Positions 1-8,612 of a DNA stretch of 64,000 bases are shown here, piece after piece (the first letter of the stretch is position 1; the number at the start of each line of letters is the position of its first letter). A program made the translations under genes and the position numbers. This DNA is from Rhodobacter sp. SY28-1. GTDB lineage: Bacteria > Pseudomonadota > Alphaproteobacteria > Rhodobacterales > Rhodobacteraceae. The stretch spans positions 620,001-684,000 of the forward strand of contig NZ_STGH01000002.1 of assembly GCF_005222785.1 (NCBI RefSeq), in the 5' to 3' direction. The notes under the pieces are model-generated. The model saw only the letters and a program-made list of their open reading frames with translations, was not told where the DNA came from and ran no database searches.

Positions 1-268
1 CCAGGTTCCGCCGCGCCAGCTTGACCGTCTCCGGCCCCGCTTCGACACCCATCACCGCGCCTTCGCCCAGCACGCCCGCCGCAAGCGCGCAGATGAACCC
101 CAGCCCCGCCCCCAGATCCAGCACCCGGTCTCCCGGCCGCAAATGCAGCAAAAGCGCATCCGCCTCATGGTTCTCGTACCGGCCACTGGACAAGGCGCGC
201 TCCAGGTTCCCCTTCAGCGCCGCTTCCGGCAGGAAAAGTGTCAGGCCGCGAAGGGTGAAGCTGCGCAT
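1..268 (-). CDS. FkbM-family-like SAM methyltransferase, N-terminal part only (gene runs off the window)
   Basis: The reverse strand from an ATG at 268 stays open to the window edge, giving about 89 residues. The start [20 protein letters not shown] is followed by the class I methyltransferase motif [11 protein letters not shown], and then [16 protein letters not shown], which fits the acidic SAM-ribose-binding strand. FkbM proteins methylate small molecules or glycans, but the substrate cannot be read from this fragment. The gene is divergent from pth with about 73 bases between the two starts, so the promoters of both must lie there. The C-terminal half is missing because of the window edge, not because of a mutation. 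Confidence 0.75.
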   Translation of the reverse strand, partial: MRSFTLRGLTLFLPEAALKGNLERALSSGRYENHEADALLLHLRPGDRVLDLGAGLGFICALAAGVLGEGAVMGVEAGPETVKLARRNL

Positions 269-341
269 CTCGTCCCGCTTGGTTGTCTCACTGCCCGACC
301 CCCGCTATATCGCACCCGACGCGCAAAGCGGGAGAGCAAAG

Positions 342-1016
342 GTGAAACTCTGGGTCGGCCTCGGCAATCCCGGCGCGAAATATGCCGGCAACCGGCACAA
401 CATCGGCTTCATGGCCGTTGACCGCATCGCTGCCGACCACGGTTTCACCCCCTGGCGCAAGGCCTTCCAGGGCCTCGTCGCCGAAGGCCGCCTCGGCACC
501 GAAAAGGTCGCGCTTCTGAAGCCAGAAACCTTCATGAACCTGTCCGGCCAATCCGTCCAGGCCGCCGTCGCCTTCTGGAAACTCCCCCTCACCGACCTCA
601 CCGTCTTCCATGACGAGCTTGACCTCGCCCCCGGCAAGCTTCGCCTCAAACAGGGCGGAGGACACGCCGGGCACAACGGCCTGCGCTCGATCCACGGCCA
701 TCTCGGCGACGACTACGCCCGCGTCCGCCTTGGGATCGGCCACCCCGGCCACAAGGACGCTGTGGCTGCATACGTCCTCCACGACTTCGCCAAGGCGGAT
801 GCCGAGTGGCTGGAGGACCTCCTCCGCGGCATTTCCGAAGGGGCCGAGGCGCTTGCTGCAGGTGACGGCCAGAAGTTCATGAATGCCGTCTCCTTGCGCA
901 CCGCCCCGCCCCGGTCCTCGACGACGAAAGAGAAGCCCGAGGCCCCTGCCCCCGCGCCCCAGCCGCAAGAAGACACCCGCAGCAATATGCAGAAGCTGCT
1001 GGACAAGTTCCGGTGA
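342..1016 (+). CDS. pth: peptidyl-tRNA hydrolase
   Basis: Cytoplasmic enzyme that cleaves the ester between prematurely released peptides and tRNA so that the tRNA can be reused. The 224-residue product starts [11 protein letters not shown] and has the family hallmarks: NRHNIGF with catalytic His19, ETFMNLSG with Asn66, and FHDELDL with Asp91. The GTG at 342 is chosen because homology begins exactly there and GGAGAG lies just upstream; a longer open frame from 21 is an artefact. The last ~40 residues form a Pro/Ala-rich tail ending [10 protein letters not shown], longer than in E. coli Pth. The TGA overlaps the GTG start of the next gene, implying translational coupling. Confidence 0.96.
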   Translation: MKLWVGLGNPGAKYAGNRHNIGFMAVDRIAADHGFTPWRKAFQGLVAEGRLGTEKVALLKPETFMNLSGQSVQAAVAFWKLPLTDLTVFHDELDLAPGKLRLKQGGGHAGHNGLRSIHGHLGDDYARVRLGIGHPGHKDAVAAYVLHDFAKADAEWLEDLLRGISEGAEALAAGDGQKFMNAVSLRTAPPRSSTTKEKPEAPAPAPQPQEDTRSNMQKLLDKFR

Positions 1017-2029
1017 CCCCCGTCCGCCAGGCCTTCCGCCAACAGGCAAAGGCTTGCGCCGCCCTCGGCTCACAGCTGATGGAACGCCTGATGACGGGCC
1101 TTGCGGACCGACTGGAACCCGGCGACCCCGTCGCCGACCGCGTCCTCGGCTGGCAGGGCGACCCCTCCTCCATGGCCGACTCCGTCCCTCTCCGCCTCGC
1201 CGGAGGCCTCCACGCCCTGGTCCTGACGGACAAGGCTCCGGCGCTGGCCACCGCCTACGCGTCGAGCATGGACCCAACCGACACCGCCCTCGCCACGATC
1301 CGGGCGCATCCCGCCTTCCTCCTCGACTGGCTCACCTCCCCGCCCCAGACGAACGAGGTCCGCCGCTCCGCCCCCCTGATCGCCGCTGCCCACTGGCTGA
1401 CCGCGCGCTTCGGCATGCCGCTGGTCCTCAGCGAACTCGGCGCCAGCGCGGGACTGAACCTCCTTTGGGACCGCTACGCCCTGCGCATCGGCGACCAGAC
1501 CCTCGGCCCTGCCAACCCTGCCCTCACCCTGACCCCGGACTGGACCGGAGCCCCGCCGCCCAACTCCGCACCAACCGTCCTCGACCGCCGCGGTACAGAC
1601 CTGAACCCGCTGGACCGCGTCGCTGACCGCCTGCGCCTCCTGGCCTACCTCTGGCCCGACCAGCCCGACCGCATCGCCCGAACCCGCACCGCGCTGGACC
1701 TTGCCGAACAGCTCCACCCTCAGGTCGACCGGGCCGACGCCGCGGACTGGCTGGAAACCCGCCTCGCCACCCCGATCCCCGGTGCCCTGCACCTCGTCTT
1801 CCACACGGTCGCGTGGCAATACTTCCCACCCGCCACGCAGGCCTGCGCCCTTGCCGCCTTCGACCGCTACGGCCAAACCGCCCCCCTCGCCCGCCTGTCA
1901 ATGGAAGCCGACGGCCAGACCCCGGGTGCTGCCCTCACCCTGACGCTCTGGCCCACAGGCGAAACCATCCTCCTCGGCCGCGCCGATTTCCACGGCCGTT
2001 GGGTCGATTGGCAGGCACCGCCGCCTTAG
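1013..2029 (+). CDS. DUF2332 family protein
   Basis: A 338-residue protein that matches my memory of DUF2332: [18 protein letters not shown] near the start, the [15 protein letters not shown] motif in the middle, and the HTVAWQYFP motif in the C-terminal third. The ASAGLNL segment resembles a SAM-binding loop, but no activity is established. It overlaps the pth stop by four bases (GTGA), so the two are probably co-transcribed. Function unknown. Confidence 0.8.
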   Translation: MTPVRQAFRQQAKACAALGSQLMERLMTGLADRLEPGDPVADRVLGWQGDPSSMADSVPLRLAGGLHALVLTDKAPALATAYASSMDPTDTALATIRAHPAFLLDWLTSPPQTNEVRRSAPLIAAAHWLTARFGMPLVLSELGASAGLNLLWDRYALRIGDQTLGPANPALTLTPDWTGAPPPNSAPTVLDRRGTDLNPLDRVADRLRLLAYLWPDQPDRIARTRTALDLAEQLHPQVDRADAADWLETRLATPIPGALHLVFHTVAWQYFPPATQACALAAFDRYGQTAPLARLSMEADGQTPGAALTLTLWPTGETILLGRADFHGRWVDWQAPPP

Positions 2030-2058
2030 ACTTTCTCTTCCGCAAATATCCTCGGGGT

Positions 2059-2120
2059 ATGCCAGTGGTTTCGCCATCGGTTCAAGAAACCGCTGGCATG
2101 GGGGGGCGAAGCGCCCCCGA
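2059..2120. terminator. two hairpins between convergent genes
   Basis: A 14-base inverted repeat (2059-2072 with 2086-2099, one mismatch) is followed directly by a short G/C hairpin near 2101-2118 (GGGGCG, loop AAG, CGCCCC). They lie between the end of the DUF2332 gene and the end of the convergent ycjF-like gene, so a bidirectional terminator is likely. There is no strong T tract. Confidence 0.5.
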
Positions 2121-2193
2121 TGACCGAGGCGGAGGCGCAGCCCGACGACGAGACAAAAGGCTCGCGCGCCAGCGCTCCTTTCGAAAACCGCCC

Positions 2194-3177
2194 CTACCCG
2201 CGCGACACCAAGCCCGTCAGCGCCCGGCTGACCAGCGACGACACCGCAGGCCGCTCCAGCGCCACGAAAGGCATGGGCCGACACAGCTCCATCGCCGCCA
2301 CCCCGACCCGCGCCGTCAGCGCGCCGTTGACCACCCCCTCGCCGAACCGGCGCGACAGCTTGGACAGTACTCCGCCCCCCGCGACCGAGCCGATCATGTC
2401 GTCCGTCAGTGCCAAGGCCCCCGCCGCCAGCAGCGAGCCGAAGACCCGGCGGAGGAGCTTCAGGCTCCCAAAACTTCCCGACCGCCCACCATAGATCTCG
2501 GCAATCCGCCGGATCATTCGCAGGTTCGCGACCAGCGCCATTGCCACATCGGCCAAAGCCAAGGGCACCAGCGCCGTCACCGTCGCCACCTGCCGCGCCG
2601 CGCCCTCGATCACCAGCCGCGCCTCGGCGTCGAGCGTCGTCAACAACTCCCGCTCCGCCAGCGCCAGCAGGGCATCGGCATCCATCACCTCGCCCTCCCG
2701 CTCGGCCAGCCGCGCGCGGCCCCAGGCCGTATCGCCCCGCGCAGAGTAGAGACCGACCAGCCCCGACACCACCCGCCGCGCCCCCTTCAAGTCGGCCGCG
2801 GCCCGCGCCTCCACCGCCCGCGCCCGCAGACTGTCCAGCCGCCCCAGCCGCAGGAAGGCCCCCCATTCGCGCAGGGCAAGCACCAGGCCAGCCAGCACTG
2901 CCAGAATCACAAGTGCAAAGGCGATCCAGCCAAGCACCACGTTCCGTGCCATAAGGCCGGTCACGAAATCATAGGCGGCGACCGACAGGGCAAAGCTGAA
3001 CAGCGCCCCGAACGCCCAGACCGCAAAGCGCCAGAGGACCGAGGGTCGCTTCTGCGACAGAGCCGCCACCGCCTGCATCGCCTGCCCTTCCGGCAATGCA
3101 TCCGGCACCGGCGGCGCGAGCGACGGATCGACGGCCTCCTCCATTTCCTCCAGGAACGGCTTCGGCGGGCGGCTCAC
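2194..3177 (-). CDS. YcjF/UPF0283-like inner-membrane protein (TIGR01620 type)
   Basis: A 327-residue protein with an acidic, proline-rich N-terminus (residues ~1-45), two transmembrane segments at about 50-75 (WRFAVWAFGALFSFALSVAA) and 80-105, then an alanine-rich helical region and a DUF697-like C-terminal domain with VTALVPLALADVAMALVANL. It is the usual partner of YcjX-type ATPases; in E. coli both belong to a heat-shock/phage-shock-linked set of unknown mechanism. Its ATG overlaps the stop of the ycjX-like gene by four bases, so the pair is translationally coupled. Confidence 0.85.
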   Translation of the reverse strand: MSRPPKPFLEEMEEAVDPSLAPPVPDALPEGQAMQAVAALSQKRPSVLWRFAVWAFGALFSFALSVAAYDFVTGLMARNVVLGWIAFALVILAVLAGLVLALREWGAFLRLGRLDSLRARAVEARAAADLKGARRVVSGLVGLYSARGDTAWGRARLAEREGEVMDADALLALAERELLTTLDAEARLVIEGAARQVATVTALVPLALADVAMALVANLRMIRRIAEIYGGRSGSFGSLKLLRRVFGSLLAAGALALTDDMIGSVAGGGVLSKLSRRFGEGVVNGALTARVGVAAMELCRPMPFVALERPAVSSLVSRALTGLVSRG

Positions 3178-4589
3178 AGCTGGTCTCCGATCAGGAACTC
3201 GACGGCCCGGTCCAGCCGGATATGCGGCGGACCTTCCCCGGGCTTCAGGTTCAGCCGGGCCGGAGCAAAGGTCATCAGGCTGTAGTCGGCATCAAGCCAG
3301 GTCTCCGCCCCCTCCCGCGCGGGGGACAACAGCCGCGCGGGGTCCGACGGCAGCGCACCGGGATACATCAGCGCGGGCTTGCCTGTGGACTGCAGGACCC
3401 CTCGCACCGCCGGAACCTCGCCTCCATCCCGCATGACCACCTCCTCCACCGTGGCCCGCAGCGAGGCCAGAGACATCGCCTCGGTCCGCGCGCCGGAGAA
3501 GTCCGCGCGTTGCTTCGCTTCGGCCAGAAGGCTTGCCGTGATTGCGGTCAAGGCCGGGTGCTGTTCGTGGTGCAGATGGTCGGCCTTGGTCGCCGCAAAC
3601 AGGATGCGTTCGACCCGGTGCGTGCCGAACAGACCCGACAGCCAGGTGTTCCGCCCTGGTCGGAAACTGGACAGAATCTCCGCCATCACCCGCCGCAGGT
3701 CCTCCACCGCCCGCGGCCCCTGATGGATCGCACCCAGCACGTCGGCCAGCACGACCTGACGGTCGATCTTCGCAAAGTGGTCACGGAAGAAGGGCCGGAC
3801 AACGCGGGATTTGTAAGCCTCGTACCGCCGCTCCATCTCGCGCCAGAGGCTCGACCGGCCCGTGGTCGCGGGCCTGGGCAGCGGCGCGAAGGTCAGGACC
3901 GGCGACCCGGCCAGATCGCCGGGCAACAGGAACCGGCCGGGGGTGACATCAACCCGGCCCAGGTCGCGCGCGGCGGTGAGGTAGGCGGTAAATGTCTCGG
4001 CCAACTGCCGGGCCTTGGCCTCATCAAGTTTCAGCGCCCCATCTTCGGCCCGTGCCAGCGCCAGGAACTCCGCCGCTTCGGTGCGCTTTTCCAGCCGGGC
4101 GAGCGTGGCCTCGGACCACTGGTCATAGGTCTGTTCAAGCAGCGACAGATCCAGAAGCCACTCGCCCGGATAGTCGACGATGTCGAGGTGCAGCGTGTGC
4201 GGCCCCCGCCAGGAGGAGAAGAACCCGGCGGGCTGGACACGGAACGACAGGCGAAGCTCACTGATCGCGCGGGTCGAGGCAGGCCAGCGGGGTTGGTCGC
4301 CGGTCAGGGCGGCGAGATGCGCCTCGAAATCAAAGCGGGGCAGCGTGACGTCGGGCTGGGGCTGCAGATAGACGGCCTGGATGCGGCCTTCCGCTTGCGC
4401 GCGAAGCTGCGGCATCCGGCCCCGGTTCAACAGGTTGGCGACGAGGGCGGTGATGAAGACGGTCTTCCCCGCACGCGAGAGGCCGGTCACGCCGAGGCGG
4501 AGGGTGGTGTCGAAGAACGTCTCGGAAAGGGTGGCTCCCGCGCCTTCGATCCCGCGGGTGATCCCGTCCGTCAACCCGGAGAATGCCAC
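3174..4589 (-). CDS. YcjX/DUF463-family nucleotide-binding protein
   Basis: A YcjX-like protein of 471 residues with a P-loop GLSRAGKT (36-43), the LDIVDYPGEWLLDL segment typical of the family, and ATKADHLHHEQHP, which plays the NKxD role of GTPases. A longer frame opens at 4730, but those residues look unlike the family and cross a palindromic repeat; the GTG at 4589, giving MAFSGLTDGITRG after an AAGGAAAGGG ribosome site, is preferred. It is first in a two-gene unit with the ycjF-like gene. Stress or membrane-integrity roles are inferred from relatives only. Confidence 0.85.
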   Translation of the reverse strand: MAFSGLTDGITRGIEGAGATLSETFFDTTLRLGVTGLSRAGKTVFITALVANLLNRGRMPQLRAQAEGRIQAVYLQPQPDVTLPRFDFEAHLAALTGDQPRWPASTRAISELRLSFRVQPAGFFSSWRGPHTLHLDIVDYPGEWLLDLSLLEQTYDQWSEATLARLEKRTEAAEFLALARAEDGALKLDEAKARQLAETFTAYLTAARDLGRVDVTPGRFLLPGDLAGSPVLTFAPLPRPATTGRSSLWREMERRYEAYKSRVVRPFFRDHFAKIDRQVVLADVLGAIHQGPRAVEDLRRVMAEILSSFRPGRNTWLSGLFGTHRVERILFAATKADHLHHEQHPALTAITASLLAEAKQRADFSGARTEAMSLASLRATVEEVVMRDGGEVPAVRGVLQSTGKPALMYPGALPSDPARLLSPAREGAETWLDADYSLMTFAPARLNLKPGEGPPHIRLDRAVEFLIGDQL

Positions 4590-4654
4590 GTCCGCGTCCC
4601 TTTCCTTCGCCGGGTCAAGATAGGGTGAGCCGGACGGGAATGGAAGGCGGGTGG

Positions 4655-4682
4655 GTAGGGTGGGCAGGATTGCCCACCCTAC
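4655..4682. repeat. intergenic palindrome, GTAGGGTGGGCA type, copy 1
   Basis: Perfect 12-base arms GTAGGGTGGGCA (4655-4666) and TGCCCACCCTAC (4671-4682) with loop GGAT. Related dyads occur at 45787 and 62496. It lies between the divergent ycjX-like gene and truA. Confidence 0.7.
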
Positions 4683-4802
4683 GCGGGCGCTGTCCACGCA
4701 GGACGGGCTTTTCATGTTCAATGTTTTCAAGCACTTGGTTGCGGGCGTTCATCATCTGGCAAGGATTGCGCCAGGGCCCGCTTCCGGGGTAGCAAGGGGC
4801 CC

Positions 4803-5576
4803 ATGCCCCGCTATGCCCTGCAGATCGAATATGACGGCGGCCCGTTTGCGGGCTGGCAGCGGCAGGCGCAGGGGCTGCCTTCGGTGCAGGAGGCCGTCGA
4901 ACGCGCACTCGGCAAACTGGAACCCGGCCCCCATACCATCGCCGCCGCGGGCAGGACCGACGCAGGCGTCCACGCCACGGCGCAGGTGGCGCATGCCGAC
5001 CTGGGCAAGGACTGGGACCCGTTCAAGCTCGCTTCCGCCCTTAACGCCCATCTGCGGCCCGATCCGGTCGCGATCCTCGCCGTGGCGCGGGTGCCGGACG
5101 ACTTCCACGCCCGCTTTTCGGCCACCGGGCGGCGCTACACCTTCCGCCTTGTCGCCCGCCGCGCGCCCGTCACGCATGACCGGGGCCTGGTCTGGCAGGT
5201 GCTGAACCGCCTCGACATCGAGGCCATGCGCGCCGGGGCTGCCGAACTGATCGGAAGCCACGACTTCACCACCTTCCGCTCCACCCTCTGCCAGGCAAAA
5301 AGCCCGGTGAAGACGCTGGACCGGGTCGAGATCAGCGAACACCCCTACCCCGGCGGCACCGAGTACCGCTTCGACCTTGCCGCCCGCAGCTTCCTGCACA
5401 ACCAGGTGCGGTCCATCGTCGGCACGCTGGAACGCGTTGGCGCCGGGGCCTGGAGCCCCGTGGACGTGCGCGCGGCGTTGGCGGCCCGCGACCGGGCGGC
5501 TTGCGGCCCGGTCTGCCCATCTCAGGGGCTGTATCTTGTGGGCGTGACCTATCCAGCCGACCCTTTCGCGGGGTAA
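4803..5576 (+). CDS. truA: tRNA pseudouridine(38-40) synthase TruA
   Basis: Converts uridines 38-40 in the anticodon stem of many tRNAs to pseudouridine. The 257-residue product begins [21 protein letters not shown], carries the catalytic loop GRTDAGVHA with Asp53, and has RRYTFRL, HDFTTFR and [13 protein letters not shown] in the expected order. Length is normal. It is divergent from the ycjX-like gene and ends in front of a large hairpin shared with the convergent exonuclease gene. Confidence 0.96.
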   Translation: MPRYALQIEYDGGPFAGWQRQAQGLPSVQEAVERALGKLEPGPHTIAAAGRTDAGVHATAQVAHADLGKDWDPFKLASALNAHLRPDPVAILAVARVPDDFHARFSATGRRYTFRLVARRAPVTHDRGLVWQVLNRLDIEAMRAGAAELIGSHDFTTFRSTLCQAKSPVKTLDRVEISEHPYPGGTEYRFDLAARSFLHNQVRSIVGTLERVGAGAWSPVDVRAALAARDRAACGPVCPSQGLYLVGVTYPADPFAG

Positions 5577-5587
5577 GGCGCGTCGGG

Positions 5588-5635
5588 GACTTCGTCCCTC
5601 CTCGCGCGGCTGCCACCGACGAGGAGACGAAGTCG
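5588..5635. terminator. hairpin between convergent truA and exonuclease gene
   Basis: GACTTCGTC at 5588-5596 pairs with GACGAAGTC at 5626-5634, and CCTCCTCG continues against CGAGGAG with a one-base offset, giving a stem of about 16 pairs. Position between two converging genes suggests a bidirectional terminator; there is no clear U tract. Confidence 0.55.
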
Positions 5636-5646
5636 AACGAGGAGGC

Positions 5647-7704
5647 TCAGTTGAGGTCCTTCAGAAGCCGCCCATGCTTCCGGACTTCGGTCAAGACGGC
5701 ACCGAACGTCTCCAGCCCCCGCCCAGCCAGCATCGGCACCAGCTTCAGGAACGCATCCGCCGTGGCCAGCGTATCGCCCAGAGCGGTATGCCGCGCCTCT
5801 TCGGGGATGGTGATCCCCAGCCGGTGCGACAGGGCGTCCAGGCTGTGCACCTCATACTGCCCATAGACCACCGCCGACAACAGCACGGTATCGAGAACCG
5901 GCATGTCAAAGGTCACGCCCAGCTGCCCCTCGACCCGGCGCAGGAATTCCATGTCGAAGGGGGCGTTGTGGGCGATCAGCACCGCCCCTTCCGCGAACTT
6001 GTGGAACCAGCGCACCACATCGGCGACCCCAGGCGCATCGGCGACCATCGCGTCGGTGATCCCGTGCACTTCGGTCGAAACCGGGGGAATGGCGCGTCCC
6101 GGATTGACCAGCGTGTCGAAGACCTCGCCCTCCACCCGGCGACCATTGACGATCCGCACGGCGGCCAGCTGGACGATCTCGTCGCCCTGGCGGGGGTTGA
6201 GGCCCGTCGTCTCGCTGTCGAAGACCACATAGGTCAGTCGGTCCAGCCGCGCTTCGGCCAGACGGTCGGTGCGGGCAGGAGAGAGGAGGTCGAAGTCATA
6301 GACCACCTTGCGCGCCACCGGCTTCGGGCGGGCCACGGCGCGGCGGGCCTGTCGGATCGGCAGACAAAGGGCCGAGCGGCCGTCGGGCAGGACCTCCGGC
6401 CAAAGTTCGGTCGCGTGGGCGGCAAGGACGCTGCGGGCGGGGCGGTCAAAGTCATCGGACAGCGGGACGGCAAGCCAGCGGTCCAGTTCGCCCACGCCGA
6501 CACGCGGGCCGGTCCATGAGAGGCGGATCGCAGCACCGGTGTCCTCTTCCTCGATGGTCAGAAGCAGGGCCCCGCGGTCCGCAAGATGCCGGGCGAGATG
6601 TTCCAGAAGCGTCAGGATCTCATAGCCGTTGCAGCGCAGGATCAGGTCGGCGGTTTCCGTCGTGACCGTGATGCCCTGCGCCTGCAGCCGGACGGCAAGG
6701 CCCTGCCCCAGGTCGAAGGCGCGGGTCTGCGGCAGGGCCCCGGCCTCGGACAGGGCCTCGTCCCGGGCGGTGCCAAAGCGGGTGACGGCCTGGCTCAGCC
6801 GCGCGACCTCGGATCGCAGCGCACCCTGCATTGGGGCGGGCAGCGCCTCATCGGGCATCACGCCGACCAGCGTGGCCAAGGCCGCCGCGGGCCGCCGCAG
6901 GCTGTCGAGCGCGCCCTCCAGCATCGCCTCACGCCGGGCATCGACCGCCATGTCAGCGGTGATGTCGCGGAGCGTCAGCACATAGCCTTGCGTGCCGCCA
7001 TCGCCCAGAAGCCGCATCCGTGCCGCCAGAACCCGCGCGCCGGTCGTCGTGGTGCAGAGAAGGTCGGACACCGCATCCGGGTCTCCTGTCGCAACCAGCC
7101 GCTCATGGGCCAGTTGCAGGGGGGCGGCATGGAGGTAATCGAACAGCTTGCGATCCAGCCCCGCCTCCAGCCCCCGATTGGTGCCGATGATGTCGGCGGC
7201 GGGGCCGTTGTAGAACACCAGCGCATGATCGGCGGAACAGAGGATGACGCCCACGGGCACATCGGACAGCAGCGCCTCCAGCCGGGCCTTTTCGGCACCA
7301 AGTCGCAGGGTTTCGCGGGCCACGGACTCGGCCAGGGCGGACCGTGTCTCGGCCAGGGATTGCGCGGCGGCCTGGGCCGCGGGGGCGAGGTCACCCAGAT
7401 AGCGCGCGATGGCGGCATCCATCTCGGCGGTGACGTCGGAATGGGCGCGGGCGCGCAGGGCACCGGAGAGGGTCTCGATGGGCTTGGCCACGTTCAGGTC
7501 GAACAGGTACCAGACTGCGGCTACCAGACCCAGTGCGGCAAACCCAGCCAGCACGCCCGCCTGCACGAACCCCTGCCCCACGCCGGGTTGCCCAAGGCGG
7601 CTGTAGCCAAGCCAGAGGCCGATGGCGGTGGCGACCAGGATCGCGGCGGCAAGACCCGCGAAGATCAGGAAGACCCGCAGGCGCAGGGAAAGGCGGGTCA
7701 GCAT
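5647..7704 (-). CDS. membrane sensor-like protein fused to a DEDDh 3'-5' exonuclease domain
   Basis: 685 residues in three parts. Two transmembrane segments (about 10-30 and 45-70) are followed by a HAMP-like and PAS-like region (VPVGVILCSADHALVFYNGPAADIIG). Next is a histidine-kinase-like stretch (about 270-460) in which the usual phosphoacceptor His is absent (DSLRRPAAAL) and the ATP-binding motifs are poor. The C-terminal ~195 residues form a DnaQ-type exonuclease with D496, E498, D584, H639 and D644 all visible. It is last in the acetate cluster, directly after a receiver-domain gene. A pseudokinase sensor joined to a nuclease is inferred; the nucleic-acid substrate is unknown. It is unlikely to be the replicative epsilon subunit, because it is membrane-bound and placed in a metabolic cluster. 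Confidence 0.85.
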   Translation of the reverse strand: MLTRLSLRLRVFLIFAGLAAAILVATAIGLWLGYSRLGQPGVGQGFVQAGVLAGFAALGLVAAVWYLFDLNVAKPIETLSGALRARAHSDVTAEMDAAIARYLGDLAPAAQAAAQSLAETRSALAESVARETLRLGAEKARLEALLSDVPVGVILCSADHALVFYNGPAADIIGTNRGLEAGLDRKLFDYLHAAPLQLAHERLVATGDPDAVSDLLCTTTTGARVLAARMRLLGDGGTQGYVLTLRDITADMAVDARREAMLEGALDSLRRPAAALATLVGVMPDEALPAPMQGALRSEVARLSQAVTRFGTARDEALSEAGALPQTRAFDLGQGLAVRLQAQGITVTTETADLILRCNGYEILTLLEHLARHLADRGALLLTIEEEDTGAAIRLSWTGPRVGVGELDRWLAVPLSDDFDRPARSVLAAHATELWPEVLPDGRSALCLPIRQARRAVARPKPVARKVVYDFDLLSPARTDRLAEARLDRLTYVVFDSETTGLNPRQGDEIVQLAAVRIVNGRRVEGEVFDTLVNPGRAIPPVSTEVHGITDAMVADAPGVADVVRWFHKFAEGAVLIAHNAPFDMEFLRRVEGQLGVTFDMPVLDTVLLSAVVYGQYEVHSLDALSHRLGITIPEEARHTALGDTLATADAFLKLVPMLAGRGLETFGAVLTEVRKHGRLLKDLN

Positions 7705-7709
7705 CGGCC

Positions 7710-8087
7710 TCAGGTCCCGCCCAGAAGGCGACGCACTTCGTCGCGCAGGTCCTTCAGCTCAAATGGTTTCGAGATGAAGCCATCCGCGCCAAGCGCCAGC
7801 CCCTTGCGCCGTTCGATGGCCGATCCGCGCGCCGTCATCATCAGGACCTTCACGTCCGCAAGCGTCGGGTCGATGCGGATGCCCTCGCAGATTTCGTAGC
7901 CGGACACCTCGGGCAGCATGACGTCGAGAAGGACAAGGTCGGGATGGGTGTCACGGATGCGCGGCAGCGCATCGGCCCCGTTCGACACCCGGTCGTGGTC
8001 GTAGCCCTCGCGGGTCATCAGGTAATCCAGCGCGACGGCGATGTTGTCCTCATCCTCGACCACAAGGATGCGCGGCTTGCGGTCCAT
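7710..8087 (-). CDS. single-domain response regulator (CheY-like receiver)
   Basis: 125 residues, receiver domain only, no output domain. Acidic pocket E11/D12, phosphoacceptor D55 in LLDVMLP, the MMTAR switch near T85 and K107 in FISKPF are all present, so it should be phosphorylatable. It sits five bases upstream of the sensor-exonuclease gene in the same unit, so the two probably work together, though that partner lacks a canonical kinase His and the real phosphodonor may be elsewhere. Confidence 0.92.
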   Translation of the reverse strand: MDRKPRILVVEDEDNIAVALDYLMTREGYDHDRVSNGADALPRIRDTHPDLVLLDVMLPEVSGYEICEGIRIDPTLADVKVLMMTARGSAIERRKGLALGADGFISKPFELKDLRDEVRRLLGGT

Positions 8088-8090
8088 CCC

Positions 8091-8609
8091 TCACCCCTCC
8101 CTGCACGCGGCGGCCTGCAGGGTGTCGCCCTCGGGCGCCGCCTGCCAGTCTGCCCCTGTCAACTCTCCCGTCTCGGTGATCTCCACCCCCTCGACCACCG
8201 CGACCTGCCGCGCCCCGGCGCAGTCGAAGGCCATGAGACCGCTTTCGACCGGCCGCCAGCGCGCGAACTTCAACAACGGCAGCAGTCGCAGGGTTCCGAC
8301 CTGGGGATGGATCATCCGCTTGCGCTGGTCGATGGCCCAGAACCGCATGGTGATCGGCTTGAGATAGGTCCACGGGCGCAAGGGCATCGCCTCTTCCTCG
8401 ACCTTCACGATCTCAAGGCCCGCGGGTAATTCGGCCGAGACGCGGCTGTACCAGGTGTATTCCAGCACAAGCGTCGTGCCGATCAGGCCGACGGCGGCGG
8501 CAAAGGGGACCAGCCAGCGCGGCAGGCCGGGGCGCCAGCGGCGAAGCGCCCAGGCCAGCAGGCCAAGAGCGGCGGCGGCGATCAGGGCTCCGATCAGTTC
8601 AAGGGCCAT
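8091..8609 (-). CDS. small membrane protein of unknown function in the acetate cluster
   Basis: 172 residues with two hydrophobic segments at about 3-22 and 30-52, then a soluble, probably periplasmic, domain with the conserved-looking stretch PWTYLKPITMRFWAIDQ and an Ala/Cys C-terminus (QAAACREG). No named family recognised. It lies three bases after the DUF294 gene and three bases before the response regulator gene, so it is part of the same transcript and may belong to the sensing module. Confidence 0.7.
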   Translation of the reverse strand: MALELIGALIAAAALGLLAWALRRWRPGLPRWLVPFAAAVGLIGTTLVLEYTWYSRVSAELPAGLEIVKVEEEAMPLRPWTYLKPITMRFWAIDQRKRMIHPQVGTLRLLPLLKFARWRPVESGLMAFDCAGARQVAVVEGVEITETGELTGADWQAAPEGDTLQAAACREG

Positions 8610-8612
8610 TCG

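Noticed and set aside
4590-4730. 47-residue N-terminal extension of the YcjX-like protein
   Set aside because: Crosses the palindromic repeat and has no family similarity; the GTG at 4589 with a Shine-Dalgarno is better.
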